A DNA stretch of 64,000 nucleotides from Pinus tabuliformis (Eukaryota > Streptophyta > Pinopsida > Pinales > Pinaceae): the NCBI GenBank assembly GCA_031772625.1, contig CM062820.1, positions 85,914,069-85,978,068 of the forward strand. Reading direction: 5' to 3'. The notes below the pieces were generated by a model. That model did no database searches and was not told the origin of the DNA. It saw only the letters and a program-made list of their open reading frames with translations. Both the position numbers and the translations under genes were made by a program. Positions 1 through 11,342 of the stretch are shown one piece after another. Numbering within the stretch: position 1 is the first letter of the stretch; the number at the start of each line of letters is the position of its first letter.

Positions 1-1775
1 CCCACTTTAGTACAATGTATTCTAATTGAAAATCATCAACTTTACTTCTTCTATCATAAATATTTTTGATGTTCTCTTGGATGACTTGGGTTTTATTGTA
101 AACTTCTTCTCTTGATTGCTGCAGTTGTATAATTTAGTTTATCCTCCTTTGTAAATAATTAGGCTCAGCTTCTGACTCCTAAAATAATTTGAGAACATGG
201 ATTCCTAGGGATGAGGGGAAAACATCATCTACCCCATAAACTAATTGGAATGGAGAGATACCAAGAGACTTTTTGGTACTAATCTTGTCTGCCCACAAAG
301 CATTAATTAATTTATTATTCCAAGACTTTTTGTTGTCATGCAACAACTTATTAATAATATTAACCAAACTTTTATTTCAATACTCTGCTAACCCATTTCC
401 CTGTGGGTAATAGGCAATAGAGTGACCCAATATTATGTTGTACTTGTTGGGTCATTTTGTTTGTGGAAATCAACTTGTTTGCATTATGTTGCAACCTAAT
501 CATAGCTAGGGTCCTCCTTCAAATTTCATGTACTCGTCAAAATTCATTGGAAATTTGGCAAAGGTCTTCAACCTCTACACATATTACCACATCAATGTCA
601 ACTAAAGCCACGATGTAGATATCAATCTTAGTACATAGTTGTTGAGTTGTGTTTTCAATGATTTAACCACTCATGTGCACTCCATCATAACATCATTGGC
701 TACTGCAACTCGGAAATTTGGCTATGGATTTACTTTTGACTTCATTGATATTACTAACTTGGAATCTATAAAGTTATGGGTTCTGCCGAAATCAATAAGC
801 ACAACTAGAGTCCTCCCCTTGACCTTGCTCCTTACTTGCAGGGTTTGATATTGGTTTACCCCATGTATGGAAATGAGGGAAACTATTGGAATCTCTTGTT
901 GATCTTTACTATCCCTGTGAGTGATTTATTCCTCATCCTTTGCTATCTACTCTGGCAATCATGTGGATCTTTTGAGGGGACTATCACTTGTGTGCAACAA
1001 TATACATAACAACTAAACTTGGAAGAGAAATATTTTCTATATGTAGGCTAGCTTGGTGAAACTCTTTAGAGTAGTAGGTCATAGGGCTTTGTTTCTTCAT
1101 ATTCTGAAAGGGTGAGAAATAGTCTTCTTGGGCGTAAGCTTGAAAGTTCAGATAAAAAGCAGTGACATATTCATCTCGAGTAGTAATTTCATGTTGATCA
1201 ACTTCATGTTCCTTCATTTTCCACCAATAAAATGTAGGTCCTCCTAGTGTAGGGTTGCAAATTGGATTTTCTAATAGTCCTCCATAGGATTTAATTGAAA
1301 GACATGTAACAACATACAAATCCAAACCGTTGGTTTAGTCTTTTCATTAACTACATCAAACTTGGGAATGGTATTCCTCTCAAGTAGTGGTTGGTTGATT
1401 AATATGATTTCCTTTTGAATTATCTTGATTTTGATGGCTCCCATGTTAGGCCTTCCTCCCATTACTATTTCCTACAAATAATTTCAATCATTACCATGTC
1501 GGTTAGCCTTTTCCTTCGATCTTGGGGTCTATGTTGATCTTATTCCTCAATACTACTGCCTTCTTCCCTTCCCTTTTGCTCATTGCCACAATTAATATAT
1601 AAATGGATTAATTCACTTGTTTCACGAGGTCTCTCATTCCATCCAAGGGAATCCTTATGGCTTATTTCCCTAATAATTCAATCTTTGGCTTTCTAATTGT
1701 CTTTCCCATGAGATGCTGAAAAAGAAGCCATAGTTGGTAACTACCCATGAGACCAAGAAAGTGGCTTTGATACAA
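1..1775 (-). mobile_element. Broken Ty3/gypsy LTR retrotransposon remnant
   Basis: Read on the minus strand, three parts of a gypsy polyprotein are recognisable in the usual order. A gag-like stretch lies at about 984-1462, with aromatic-rich segments such as FYWWKMKEHE. A retropepsin-like stretch lies at about 690-840, with the core LIDFGRTHNFID, a variant of the usual D-S/T-G-THNFID motif. The end of an integrase lies at about 179-370, where KSLGISPFQLVYG matches the conserved SPF.LVYG segment. A tRNA-Met-type primer binding site lies at the right end (about 1761-1775). The element continues beyond the left edge of the window. It is heavily decayed with many breaks and must be old. Family assignment rests on the SPFQLVYG and THNFID motifs. 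Confidence 0.75.
1761..1775 (-). other. Primer binding site of the gypsy remnant
   Basis: The minus strand reads TTGTATCAAAGCCAC, a degenerate match to the TGGTATCAGAGC primer binding site used by many plant LTR elements (initiator tRNA-Met). It lies at the 5' side of the gag-like stretch, where it should be. The decayed 5' LTR would therefore extend to the right from about 1776. Confidence 0.5.
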
Positions 1776-2404
1776 TTGTTATGAACCAAAGAATTAGAAG
1801 TTGATTTTTTGTTTTGAAAGAAATTTGAACAGTGGTAAGTGTTAAATCTTCTAATACGTACCCAGATTTATTTACCTACAATAATTCTTCGTCATTCATT
1901 AATCTAGGAAATCAAGGTTTTCAACTCACAAAAAATTACAAGGAAAAATGCATTTACTGGAACTTTTAACTTGGCCCACATATGATGAATTTGGCCCAAG
2001 GAATTCAGCCTCTATGAAATTAACCTATGAAGCAACTTGGCCTGGAGTATTCTAGCCCAACAAGTTTCCACCAAAATGACATTGCGCCTTCCCTTTGAAC
2101 TGCCATTGTGCCTTAGGAAATTCGGCCCTAGCAAATCAGTTTCTCCAATCAAATTGACCTCCCTCTCTCTTCAACAACTTGGCCTTCCAATCTCCAGCAA
2201 TTTGTCCTCTTGATACACCCTCGAATCCTCCTAAAATTTTCCTCATATGCACTTCAGTCTACTGAGCCACTCGCACTAGAGAAAATCGGCTTCTCTTTTT
2301 GTGTCCCCTCGCTTGTGTCTTCACTTATTCCTTAGGCTTCTTTTTATAATATTCATTAAGCACTATATAACAGGGTTGAATTTTCCTTTAATGTCAAGTT
2401 TGAG
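1776..2404 (-). mobile_element. Probable decayed LTR of the gypsy remnant
   Basis: This stretch lies immediately outside the primer binding site, so by position it should be LTR. It contains short irregular repeats around TTGGCC and CGGCC. No second copy is in the window, so the outer end cannot be fixed. No coding signal is seen. Confidence 0.35.
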
Positions 2405-2843
2405 GTGTGACTCTCCTTCCAAAATATCCTGGGACTTGCACCCAGCCTCATCCATTCTTGACACATGCCATCCAAGGATGTCGAACTCTTCTGCTAAAAT
2501 TTCCTAGGACTTGCACCTGCCATCATCTGTTTTTGGCACATGCCCTTTGAGGGGGCTGTAGGAAAGACGACATGAGAATGGAATCTTGGTGGATTTTTAA
2601 TGCTCCATTGGCTTCATCAATGAACATGTGTGACTCTCCTTCCAAAATATCGTGGGACTTGTCTCATATATTTTTTATACATGCCATCCAAGGATGTGGA
2701 ACCCTTCTTCCTAAATTTGTTGGGACTTGCACCTGGAATCATCTATTTTTCGCACATGCACTTTGAGGGGGTTGTAGGGCATATGACATGAGAATGGAAT
2801 CTTGGTGGATGTTTAATGCTCCATTGGTTTCATCAGTGAACTG
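2405..2843. repeat. Two-copy tandem duplication, 223-bp period
   Basis: A unit starting GTGTGACTCTCCTTCC at 2405 recurs at 2628. The copies match through the shared phrases GGGACTTGCACC, TTTGAGGGGG and GAGAATGGAATCTTGGTGG, with scattered substitutions and small gaps. It may belong to the LTR of the adjacent gypsy remnant. Short frames here are not supported as genes. Confidence 0.85.
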
Positions 2844-3239
2844 CAGCTCCAACTATAGTTTGAGGAAAATTGCTCCATGATCAAGAATTTTTGGTAATAG
2901 GTTCCTTATTTCAATGCAAATGTATGATGTAACTTTGAAGTTATTGCAATTTAGGATCAATGTCAGCTATCATATATTTGATTTTGTTTCAAGTTGAGAA
3001 TTGGTTTTCTTTCAATCAACATTTTTGATAGTTTTGTTATATGGCATTAGCTATGTTGTTCAGGTTATGTCATTACTATGGAATACATTTGAGTTCCTTA
3101 TCAACAATCATCAATGAATGTTTCACATGCCTCTTATATGATGAATGCATGGCCACTACAAAGTTATTAGTTGAATACCAGTTCCATAGGAGTGGCCAGA
3201 GACCCAATCAAAGTTTCTTCCTTCCAACCTTGGATGGTG
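2844..3239. other. No gene seen
   Basis: Unique AT-rich sequence with one short frame (3041-3250) that matches no family I know. Nothing supportable. Confidence 0.5.
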
Positions 3240-4072
3240 GAAATCATTGATTTAATAATGGAAGCATACATGATATCATTTATGGCATATCCTTCAATTT
3301 ATGCAGTGCCAGGTTAGCTTCAAGAGTGGATACCATTGAAGGGAGATAATGGAAAAGCACCTAGAATTCATATGGCTCATCCTATCACTGTATAAAAATT
3401 GAATGCACACAGAAGCGCTGCAGAGCAACTATGGGTAATTATATTTGGAATGTGTGAGATCATGTGGATGCATGGATATTTGATGGGTAATCTTGTCATT
3501 TTCTCACATCAAGTTTAGATTAGAACACCAACCAACTTTTGCACAATCTCTTAATTTTTATGCATGTCTATGGCATTTTTTCTATATTGCATTAGTTAAA
3601 GGGAAGTGGCCCAGAAATTGTTTCTTTATTTACAGCTCCCATTATGAGTTCTTTTTTAAGCAGAAATCATTGATTTAATAATGGTGCATACATGATATGA
3701 TTTGTGGCATGTCCTTCAATTTATGCAGGCCCAGGTTAGCTTCAAGAGTGGATACCACTGAAGAGAGATAATTGAAAAGCACCTAGAATTCATATGGCTC
3801 ATCCTATGACTGTAATAAAATTTGAAGGCACACAGAAGCGCTGCAATGCAACTATGGGTAATTATATTTGGAATGTGTGAGATCATATGGATTCATGGAT
3901 ATTTGATGGGTAATTTCTTGTCATTTTCTCACATCAAGTTTAGATTAGAAGACCAGACAACTTTTGCACAATCTCTTAATTTTTATGCTTGTCTATGGCT
4001 TTTTGTCTATATTGCACGAGTTAAAGGGAAGTGGCCAAAAAATTGTTCTTCCTTGTTACATTTTATATATGA
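3240..4072. repeat. Two-copy tandem duplication, 423-bp period
   Basis: The unit starting GAAATCATTGATTTAATAAT at 3240 recurs at 3663. The two copies match over about 400 bp with modest divergence (estimated near 90% by eye). Both contain overlapping frames giving FSHIKFRLE..TFAQSLNFYACLW peptides, but each is broken elsewhere and no family is recognised. Confidence 0.85.
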
Positions 4073-5622
4073 GTGGACACCCTGGAGGATGTTGGTGATG
4101 CCCTCCATCTCTTATGGAATCTCTTCCAAATAGGGGACATTTGGGAGATGTCCTTCTTAGAGGGGAAACACTCTGGGGTGTCACTTCTTATGCAAGAATG
4201 TCTAAACATTCCTTGTCCATGGGCTATTTTATGGTGTCAACATTGATTTGATGCCATTTTAAGCCAACTACATAAAAACTAAATCATTCACCAATTCGAA
4301 GCCTAACCTATGTCCAAAAATGTGGACAACTGCAATAGCTTTAGAGGGTCCTTTTTTGAAGTTATATGCTTGGAGATTTTTATTTGTTTGTCGGGTTAGA
4401 GATTCAAAGGGTAGTAATGAATTTTTGTTGTGGGCAGCCAAAATATTGAACAAAATTGGGTTTGCAGTTTCAATATTTAGACCAATAAGTTATTATTTTA
4501 CCTCTAGGTTCAATTGAAAATATTTTTTTCATTTTGAAATCATTTTCATTTCTAGTAGCAAGCATTTTTCTTTCCTTATCATTCTTCTTTGCGATCACAA
4601 ATTTACAAGGTATAATTTTGAATTGGAGGGATATTACCACATTGTATTTATTTAGGATTCATCATATTTGTTTATGTATTTCTCTATGCATGGTAGTACA
4701 CACAAATGATCAAGAATAATGATCGATTCTTGATAGACCTTGTCTCTTTGTCCATGTTGAGTTGGACCTAAAGCTTTATTGAAAATTTTTCCTTAATGCC
4801 ATTTCAAAGAGACATATAATAGAGCTTAGGATTAGCGGATGCTTCCATCACTGTGTTTATCATTTAGAACCAAGATACAATACATTCATCTATTTGAAAT
4901 CTGAGTGCCTTTAGAGCTAGAACTTTGTAGCAATACTTACAAGAGTATCGAACTTGAGGGCTTCATACGAAGACATGACGAAAGAGGAGTGTGTATAGGG
5001 AAGTGCAGGACACGTGTTTGATACTTCCACACAATTTTAGGGCATGCCAATAGAAATGTCGTTGTTGTTGGATACAATGGCATTGGTTAGTTTCAAAAAA
5101 TTTCTCTGTCAAATATGTTGTTTTCATGAAGTAATATTTCCAACCAAGAGGATAAAGACTTGGCATGCCTAGGACATAGTGGTGTTGTTTCTTGCATGTA
5201 TTTGTGATTTATTAGTATTCCACCACTAATAACTTCATTATGTGGATGCTCGTTTAGTAATATATTATAACAATGACTTGTTAAAAGAAAAATATTTCGG
5301 TTTGTTTGAATGCCATAAAATGGAAGAAAATTTAGCTTTGAATTAGAAAAATAGAATATATTTTGAAAAATATGGTTTTTGATCAAATATTATATAGGCC
5401 CATTTCATGATCATTAAAAAGAAACAGTCATGGCAATAAGCAATGGTTTTGGACAAATGAATTACATAACTCTCCAGCTCAAAAACATGTTAGCATATTC
5501 AGTTTTGTGTGCATTAGATAAAAATGAAAGAGTAACATTAAGTTTTCTTTGAATATTTATAAAATCATTTTAGAGATTTTAAATGGAAATTGCATGTGCT
5601 AATATTTCTCAATTAATTACAG
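4073..5622. other. No gene seen
   Basis: About 1.5 kb of AT-rich sequence with several frames of 60-100 codons on both strands. None has a recognisable motif or a splice or promoter context. I see nothing supportable until the transporter exon that starts at 5623. Confidence 0.5.
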
Positions 5623-5730
5623 GGAAAACAAGGGGCATACATAATTTGTTGGCTTCTGGGAGTTGGATTCCTTTTCTCTCGGAATGGTACACTGACATTT
5701 AAAGATTACTATGTTAAAGCTATATTCCCA
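5623..5730 (+). pseudogene. Isolated exon of an equilibrative nucleoside transporter (ENT)
   Basis: Seen: a 108-bp open stretch is preceded by a good acceptor (TTAATTACAG) and followed by a donor-like GTTAGT. It encodes GKQGAYIICWLLGVGFLFSR and then NGTLTFKDYYVKAIFP. Known: plant ENT proteins begin their first membrane helix with G-K-x-x-A/Y-x-x-C-W-L-L-G-x-G-x-L-F-S-W-N-S, followed by a D-Y-Y-x-x-L-F-P loop, and the coding sequence is commonly interrupted just after that loop. The match in order and spacing is strong. Inference: this is one exon of an ENT gene left as a relic, because no other ENT exon is recognised within several kb. The substitutions R for W and K for E suggest relaxed selection. 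It could also be part of a gene with very long introns that continues beyond what I can recognise. Confidence 0.6.
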
Positions 5731-6430
5731 GTTAGTATCGCAATTTATAAAGTTTTGTCTTATTATTTTCTACTTTATTGTTGTAATCTTGTGTCAGCAA
5801 TACTTTGCTCCACCCATTAGATTTCTGCTAACCAATTTTATTGTTGAAGTGTCACTGCTTCTTGAAGATAACTAGAGGAAATGATACAGCTACAAAAGTG
5901 AAGCATGAAACATTCTTAATAGAAATTGCTAGCTCCGATGTGTTTGATTATGTTGGATAAAATCAAAATTGTAATGTACCATAAGCATGGGAATTCAAAA
6001 TATTGGGATAGAAATGTGTGTGTCTATTTGCATTTATTACTTTGGTTGAAGATAACATTTCATGAACAAATGTTGTACACTGACAACATAGTAGGTACAA
6101 AATTTATTCTATGGTGCCTTTTCATTTTCTTTATCTATATAGGTCATCTTGCCACATAGTGGCCATTATTGCCCAACTAAAGAAAACTTGTTTGAGTTTC
6201 TTGCTTTTATGGGGAAAAATGACATTAACAATATTGTTGATGTTGAGGTATATATCGTATAAATCTTTTATAGTCTACTTTAGTTTATATTCCAGTGTTC
6301 ATTGACTTTCATGTCTTATACTTTGCAATGTATCTTTTTTTCAGGAAAGGAACTTAATATTGATGGTAAGAAGTAGGAATTGAAGAAAGAGGAGAATAAT
6401 AACACTAGAACGAGAAAATGCAAATAAAAA
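5731..6430. other. No gene seen
   Basis: AT-rich sequence following the ENT-like exon. The short frames at 5926-6305 were checked for downstream ENT helices and none was recognised. Confidence 0.45.
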
Positions 6431-6431
6431 A

Positions 6432-6530
6432 GAAAGATAAGAGCATTGGTCTAGTGGTACCCATAGAGCCAATATCCCACATAAGACACACATAAAGACT
6501 AATGGTCGAATTTTCAGAGTTGGTGAATTC
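6432..6530 (+). repeat. Possible tRNA-derived SINE head
   Basis: The segment AGCATTGGTCTAGTGGTACC resembles the A-box half of tRNA-derived plant SINEs. About 65 bp downstream, AATGGTCGAATTTTC loosely fits a B box (GGTTCRANNCC). No clear 3' tail or target duplication was found. Weak call. Confidence 0.3.
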
Positions 6531-7048
6531 ACTTGCAATGCCTTGGAAACACAATGATAATGTTTTGAAGTGATGAAACAATATCTCATGTGTAAATTGT
6601 ACTCCAACCAATATTAAGTTGGAAACACATATTGTAATACTTGACATTTTATATAATATACTTTATGTGGTTGGAATTATTTATAGTTGCACTTGATATT
6701 ACTTAGTATTGTAATTAACATATGTAACTTTACGTTTTCATATTATATGAACATGTACATTGTATGCTATTTTTTTTTTAATTTAGTTGCAAAATCATAC
6801 TAATTAATTTACGCTGATTAATAATGGAAACATAAAATCAATCTAAAACTACTAAATTAGTAGTTTATGTTTATTAATGATGAACACATAAAATGAATAG
6901 ACGACTAAATTAGTTGCTTATAACGATTGTTAATGAAAATAAATGAAATGAATATAAACTACTAAAGTAGTAATTTATATAATGAATATGATACTACCAA
7001 AAAATATAAATGACTAATGCAAATGATAAATTTGTGATTACAAATGAA

Positions 7049-7573
7049 GACTAAATTTTTCATATATACGACTATTAGTAGCTAATTTACAATATCTTAT
7101 AACACAACTAAAATTTAGTCATATATCTTTAGTCATTAATTGGTTTCAAATGATGACTAAAATTTGCATATATATGACTATTAGTATCTAATTTACAGTA
7201 TTTTATAACACGACTAATATTTTGGTCATATTTAGTAGGTCATAATTGGTTTTTCCAGGTGATCTTTTAGTAATATATTTGTTGTATATTTAGTCATTAA
7301 TTGTGACAATTAATGACCAAATCAATGACTAAATTAATGACCAAATCAATGATTAAATTAATGACTAAATTAATGTCTAAATTAATGACTAAATATATTA
7401 CTAGACAATAAAATTGAGACAACCAATTAATGACTAAGCTAAAAACAACTAAAAATTGGTCGCGTTATAAGATACTGTAAATTAGCTACTATTGGTCACC
7501 GACCAAAAAATAATCGTTTATATGCAAATTTTAGTCATTTTTTTAGTAATTAATTAGTCATTTTATACTAGTG
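7049..7573. mobile_element. CACTA-like terminus with long hairpin (possible MITE)
   Basis: Read from the right edge on the minus strand, the segment begins CACTAGTATAAAATGAC, like the CACTA termini of En/Spm elements. It carries many subterminal copies of TGACTAAATT-type words, as such elements do. The stretch folds back on itself. A perfect 25-bp palindrome lies at 7293-7317, and the arms (about 7150-7305 and 7306-7573) match with interruptions. The left arm is partly duplicated (106-bp period, 7049 and 7155). A matching left CACTA end was not secured. A candidate CACTAGAAC at about 6408 lacks a clear 3-bp target duplication. Confidence 0.5.
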
Positions 7574-8160
7574 AAAAGAATTGCAAATTAAAAAAATATA
7601 CACACCTTTTGGCTTGTTTTGTGGAGCTAGATATTGAAACTGTTGTATCTCTATAATTTCAGATCTCCAAGGTATAAAATTGCATGCTATGGTATCCCTA
7701 GGAGTCTTATTTATAATGCCACAAGTCCGACCAAGATTGGATTCTTCATGATGAAGTTTTACCAATATCCCGTGATGACTTGATTATAGATTGGTTTAGT
7801 AAATAAAAAGTGTACAGAGTGCCACATGCCATTGTTTTGAACTTCGACCCCAAAAATGATAAATGAAAAACTACATTCTGTGAAAGTTTAGTAATTTTTT
7901 ATGAAATTCAAATATGATGTTTATGAATATTTTCCCTAGGTCACACGTTTGAGATTGAATTCTGGAGCCTACAAAATTCATAACTTCTTCGAACCATATC
8001 TCAGAAAATATAGTGAACCAAGATCTAAATTTTCTACACAATGTTCATCTATATTTAAGGTCAAGGTGGACAAAATTTTAATTTTTGAAGCCTAACAAAA
8101 AGAAACTATAGTGAAAATACCAAGATGACATGTTTGAAGCAGTGAAGCCCTAGAATCCAA

Positions 8161-8173
8161 AGCTCTGATACCA
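8161..8173 (-). other. Primer binding site of a short LTR element
   Basis: The minus strand reads TGGTATCAGAGCT, the canonical tRNA-Met primer site. It sits just inside the LTR at 8175-8449. Confidence 0.7.
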
Positions 8174-8174
8174 A

Positions 8175-8449
8175 ATATCATGCAACCAAATCAAAAAATA
8201 GAAGAAAATATAGATCAAAGACTTGAGAAATAGGCTATTTGAGTGGGAAACCTCCTTTTATATCACAAAAATTAACATTCTTAGATGATAAAAATGAAAA
8301 TACCTCCTTGGTATATATAGGAGTTTAAGGGGTCATAATATAATCAGAGCCTACATAACAATAATAATGTAAGGGCACAACAATAACAATAGGAGGCTAC
8401 ACTAAGAATAACAATAATGGGGATACACTAGTATTGTAGGGACCTAACA
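8175..8449 (-). mobile_element. Single short LTR of a minus-strand LTR retroelement
   Basis: On the minus strand the segment begins TGTTAGGTCCCTAC at 8449. It contains a TATA-like CCTATATATACC (about 8309-8320) and ends next to the primer binding site. The length of about 275 bp is small for a conifer LTR. No partner LTR and no gag-pol were recognised to its left, so only the 5' end of the element remains. It is a broken fossil. Confidence 0.55.
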
Positions 8450-8472
8450 CTTCAGGAAATTTTCACTAAACA

Positions 8473-9175
8473 TTAGGAATTAAAGGATCTAATCATGATC
8501 ACTAATAAATTGGAGCTTAGATATGGAAGATATCTAAGATAATTTATTTTGTAAAATCATTTGTTGATTTTTTTTAGTTATCCATATGCTTTGCAACTTC
8601 ATTTTCTTTCTCTTCTATGTGATGCATATAACATTTATATGATAGGATTTCTTGTAGATAACATGCACATTATATTTACATGATAGGATGTTATTTTTGA
8701 AATTTGAAATTAATTAGTTATGATAATTCGATGCACTTCCTATTTTCTAACATTTATTCAAGTAGTTTATTTTAAGTTGTAAATTTTAAATACTTTCAAA
8801 ACTTAAGTTTAATGAAATGAAAAATATTAATATGGAACAAAATCCTAACACATAGATAAATAACATAGCATTTAACATCAAATAAGTAATAGGAAAAAAA
8901 CATTCACAAAAAATGACACCAAAAATACCAACAAATATTAGTGAGGGACGATGTTATCACAACAATAGAATACGCTTATCCCTTCTACTTTGAAAGAGTA
9001 TAACGAAAGACATTTCAGGGCATATCTGTGATTAAAATGAAGCATTAACATCATTGAATATCTTATTGTTGTAATAAACTACATGAATAATAATCACAAA
9101 GAAAACATCCACAAAGCATGAGATTAAAGTTATTTAAGCCAAAAACCTATTGCATATCCATTTAGAGTATATTCA
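8473..9175 (+). repeat. Left arm of a 2.5-kb inverted repeat
   Basis: The arm begins TTAGGAATTAAAGGATC. It matches the reverse complement of 10,296-10,990 along its whole length (about 80-85% by eye). Shared phrases include CTAATCATGATCACTAATA, ACATTTATATGATAGGATTT, GTTATCACAACAATA and GCATGAGATTAAAGTTATTT. No coding frame is supported. Confidence 0.85.
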
Positions 9176-10295
9176 GGAAGGATGATCATTCCTCATTTTA
9201 TTATTTAGGGGAAGGACATGGACTAGCCCCAATGTACAGGAAATATTGCAACCATTGGTGTATACCTAGGGTACCAAACACATGGAATAATCTTCTTTAT
9301 GCATACTTACTTGCAAGTGGGTATGCAATAGATATAAGCACAAGGGTCAGAAAGGGGTAGCATCAACAAGTAATCTACTTGTTTGGATGTAACATTTGTT
9401 TCCTCAATAACATTTCCTACAAAATGAGAGGTGGATTTTTGAATTGGTTGATACATAAACAAAAAGAAGACCTACTAAGAAGAAGAGTTTATTAATTGTT
9501 ATTAGCATATACCGCCTGAGCTACAGCTGAGATGGTATTTTTTTGGAGAAATTAAAGAATAAGTTGTCAGAATGGTAGAATGGGAAAACATGACCTTTCT
9601 ATCAGTAGAATGCCATGGCCCATAACACAATCTATGCTTAAATTTGGGTTGCATTCTCATAAATCATGTGTTGTATGTATCATAGCTCAAGACCATGTGC
9701 TTGTTAAGCAGAAATCTCTTTCTTTTGTTTCCACTCATGGGCTTTTCTTGTTGCAACTTCTTGTATCTCATAAAGAAGTTAGTTAGTTTGTTTTTTTTTT
9801 GGTTGTAGTATAATATGCATTCTATTCTGAGAATAACTGGAGTCTCAACACAATAGGTTGTTTAATAGTATGTGCTTGCATCATGTCTTCAAATGAGTAT
9901 GTTGAAGTTTTTTGTCCACTGCTCTTAATTGAATATTGAATGGTAAGTTAGGGTATTAATGAAGTTGCAAATATTGTTTTTGAAAAATGTTTGAATTCCA
10001 AACCAGAAATATATCGAAATATCCAAATTTTTATAACAAACTTAAGATGTGTAAATACTTGAACGGTACATATTACATAAGCTTGTTAGGTTCCTATCTA
10101 CATATACCTCCCAGTTCAATGTAAGGCCCTCCAAGCAATTATATTTTCTTAATCAATCAACACTGAGAAATGAATTTTCATATAATTAATAATACTCTTC
10201 TTTTGTGCCTACTAATGGACACCATATACTAGTTGCAAATATGGACTTGAGGGTATGGCAAGGTTTTATTGAATCTATACAATAGAAATAGACCA
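9176..10295. other. Loop of the inverted repeat, no gene seen
   Basis: This 1.12-kb spacer lies between the two arms. One 68-codon frame (9580-9786, plus strand) has no recognised motif. No transposase signature is seen. Confidence 0.5.
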
Positions 10296-10990
10296 TTCAA
10301 TATACTCTAAATGGATACGCAATGGGTTTTTGACTGAAATAACTTTAATCTCATGCTTTATCGATGTTTTCTTTGTGGTTGTTATTTATGTAGTAATTTA
10401 TTACATCAATAAAATATTAAATTATGTTAATTTTTTTTTTCAATATATATATGCTCTAAAATGTATTTCATTATATTCCTTCATAGTGGAAGGGATAAAC
10501 ATATTTTATTGTTGTGATAACATTATCCCTCAAGTGTATTGGTTGGTAGTTTTAGGGTCATTCTTTTTTAATTGTTTTTGCGTGTTAATCATTTGATGCT
10601 AGAAGCTATGTAATTTATTTATATATTAGTATTTTATTCCATATTAATAATTTTCATTCCTTTTGAAAGTATTTAAAATTTACAACTTAAAGTAAATTAC
10701 TCAAATAAATTTTAGAAAATCGGAAATGCAATGAATTATTCTAATTAATTATTTCCAAATGTGAACAATAACATCCTATGATGTAAATATAATGTGCATA
10801 TTATGTACGAGAAATCCTATCATATAAATGTTATATACATCACGTAGAATGGAAAGATGATGAAGTTGCCAAGCATCCTTAGTACTAAAAAAAAATCAGC
10901 AAAGTATATTAGAAAATGAATTATCTTAGATTTTCTCAATATCTAAGTTCCAATGTATTAGTGATCATGATTAGCTCCCCTAATTCCTAA
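10296..10990 (-). repeat. Right arm of the 2.5-kb inverted repeat
   Basis: Reverse complement of the arm at 8473-9175, ending ATTCCTAA at 10,990. The two arms differ by many substitutions and small indels, so the structure is not recent. I compared the flanks for a 3- to 10-bp target duplication and found none. Confidence 0.85.
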
Positions 10991-11275
10991 GGTTGAGGGA
11001 CAAATTCCTAAAATTTTAATGGGAAAGAATATTACAATCTTTTTAAAACCTTATAAATTTTAAGAAATTTAAGAAATTTATTGAATAATGTGTAATATTG
11101 CTTATAAGAGAATCTAATTTTATAAAATTAAAAATACTAATTTAATAATGTGGAATATATATGAGAAGGGAGTTTTAATTGCTTTCGTCGTATATTTTCA
11201 ACTTTAATTATAATTAAATGACCATTACAACCTTTTACTTTGACATACTAATTCACTATTTTTATAGTGATTAGA

Positions 11276-11342
11276 GTAAGGCATCACACTCCTAGAAGGA
11301 AAAAGTGAGAATGGAGTGATTTATATCATTGTGATGCCTTAC
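11276..11342. repeat. Short hairpin, 12-bp perfect stem
   Basis: GTAAGGCATCAC at 11,276-11,287 is exactly inverted at 11,331-11,342. A second inner pairing (CACTCC with GGAGTG) extends the stem discontinuously. It could be a tiny foldback relic. Confidence 0.6.

Noticed and set aside
6405-6647. Overlapping 80-88-codon minus-strand frames at 6.3-6.65 kb
   Set aside because: No motif recognised. They overlap the SINE-like stretch and have no gene context.
8473-10990. Interpretation of the inverted repeat as a second Mutator-like element
   Set aside because: No target duplication of 8-11 bp at the arm ends, diverged arms and no terminal motif in common with the element at 39,955.
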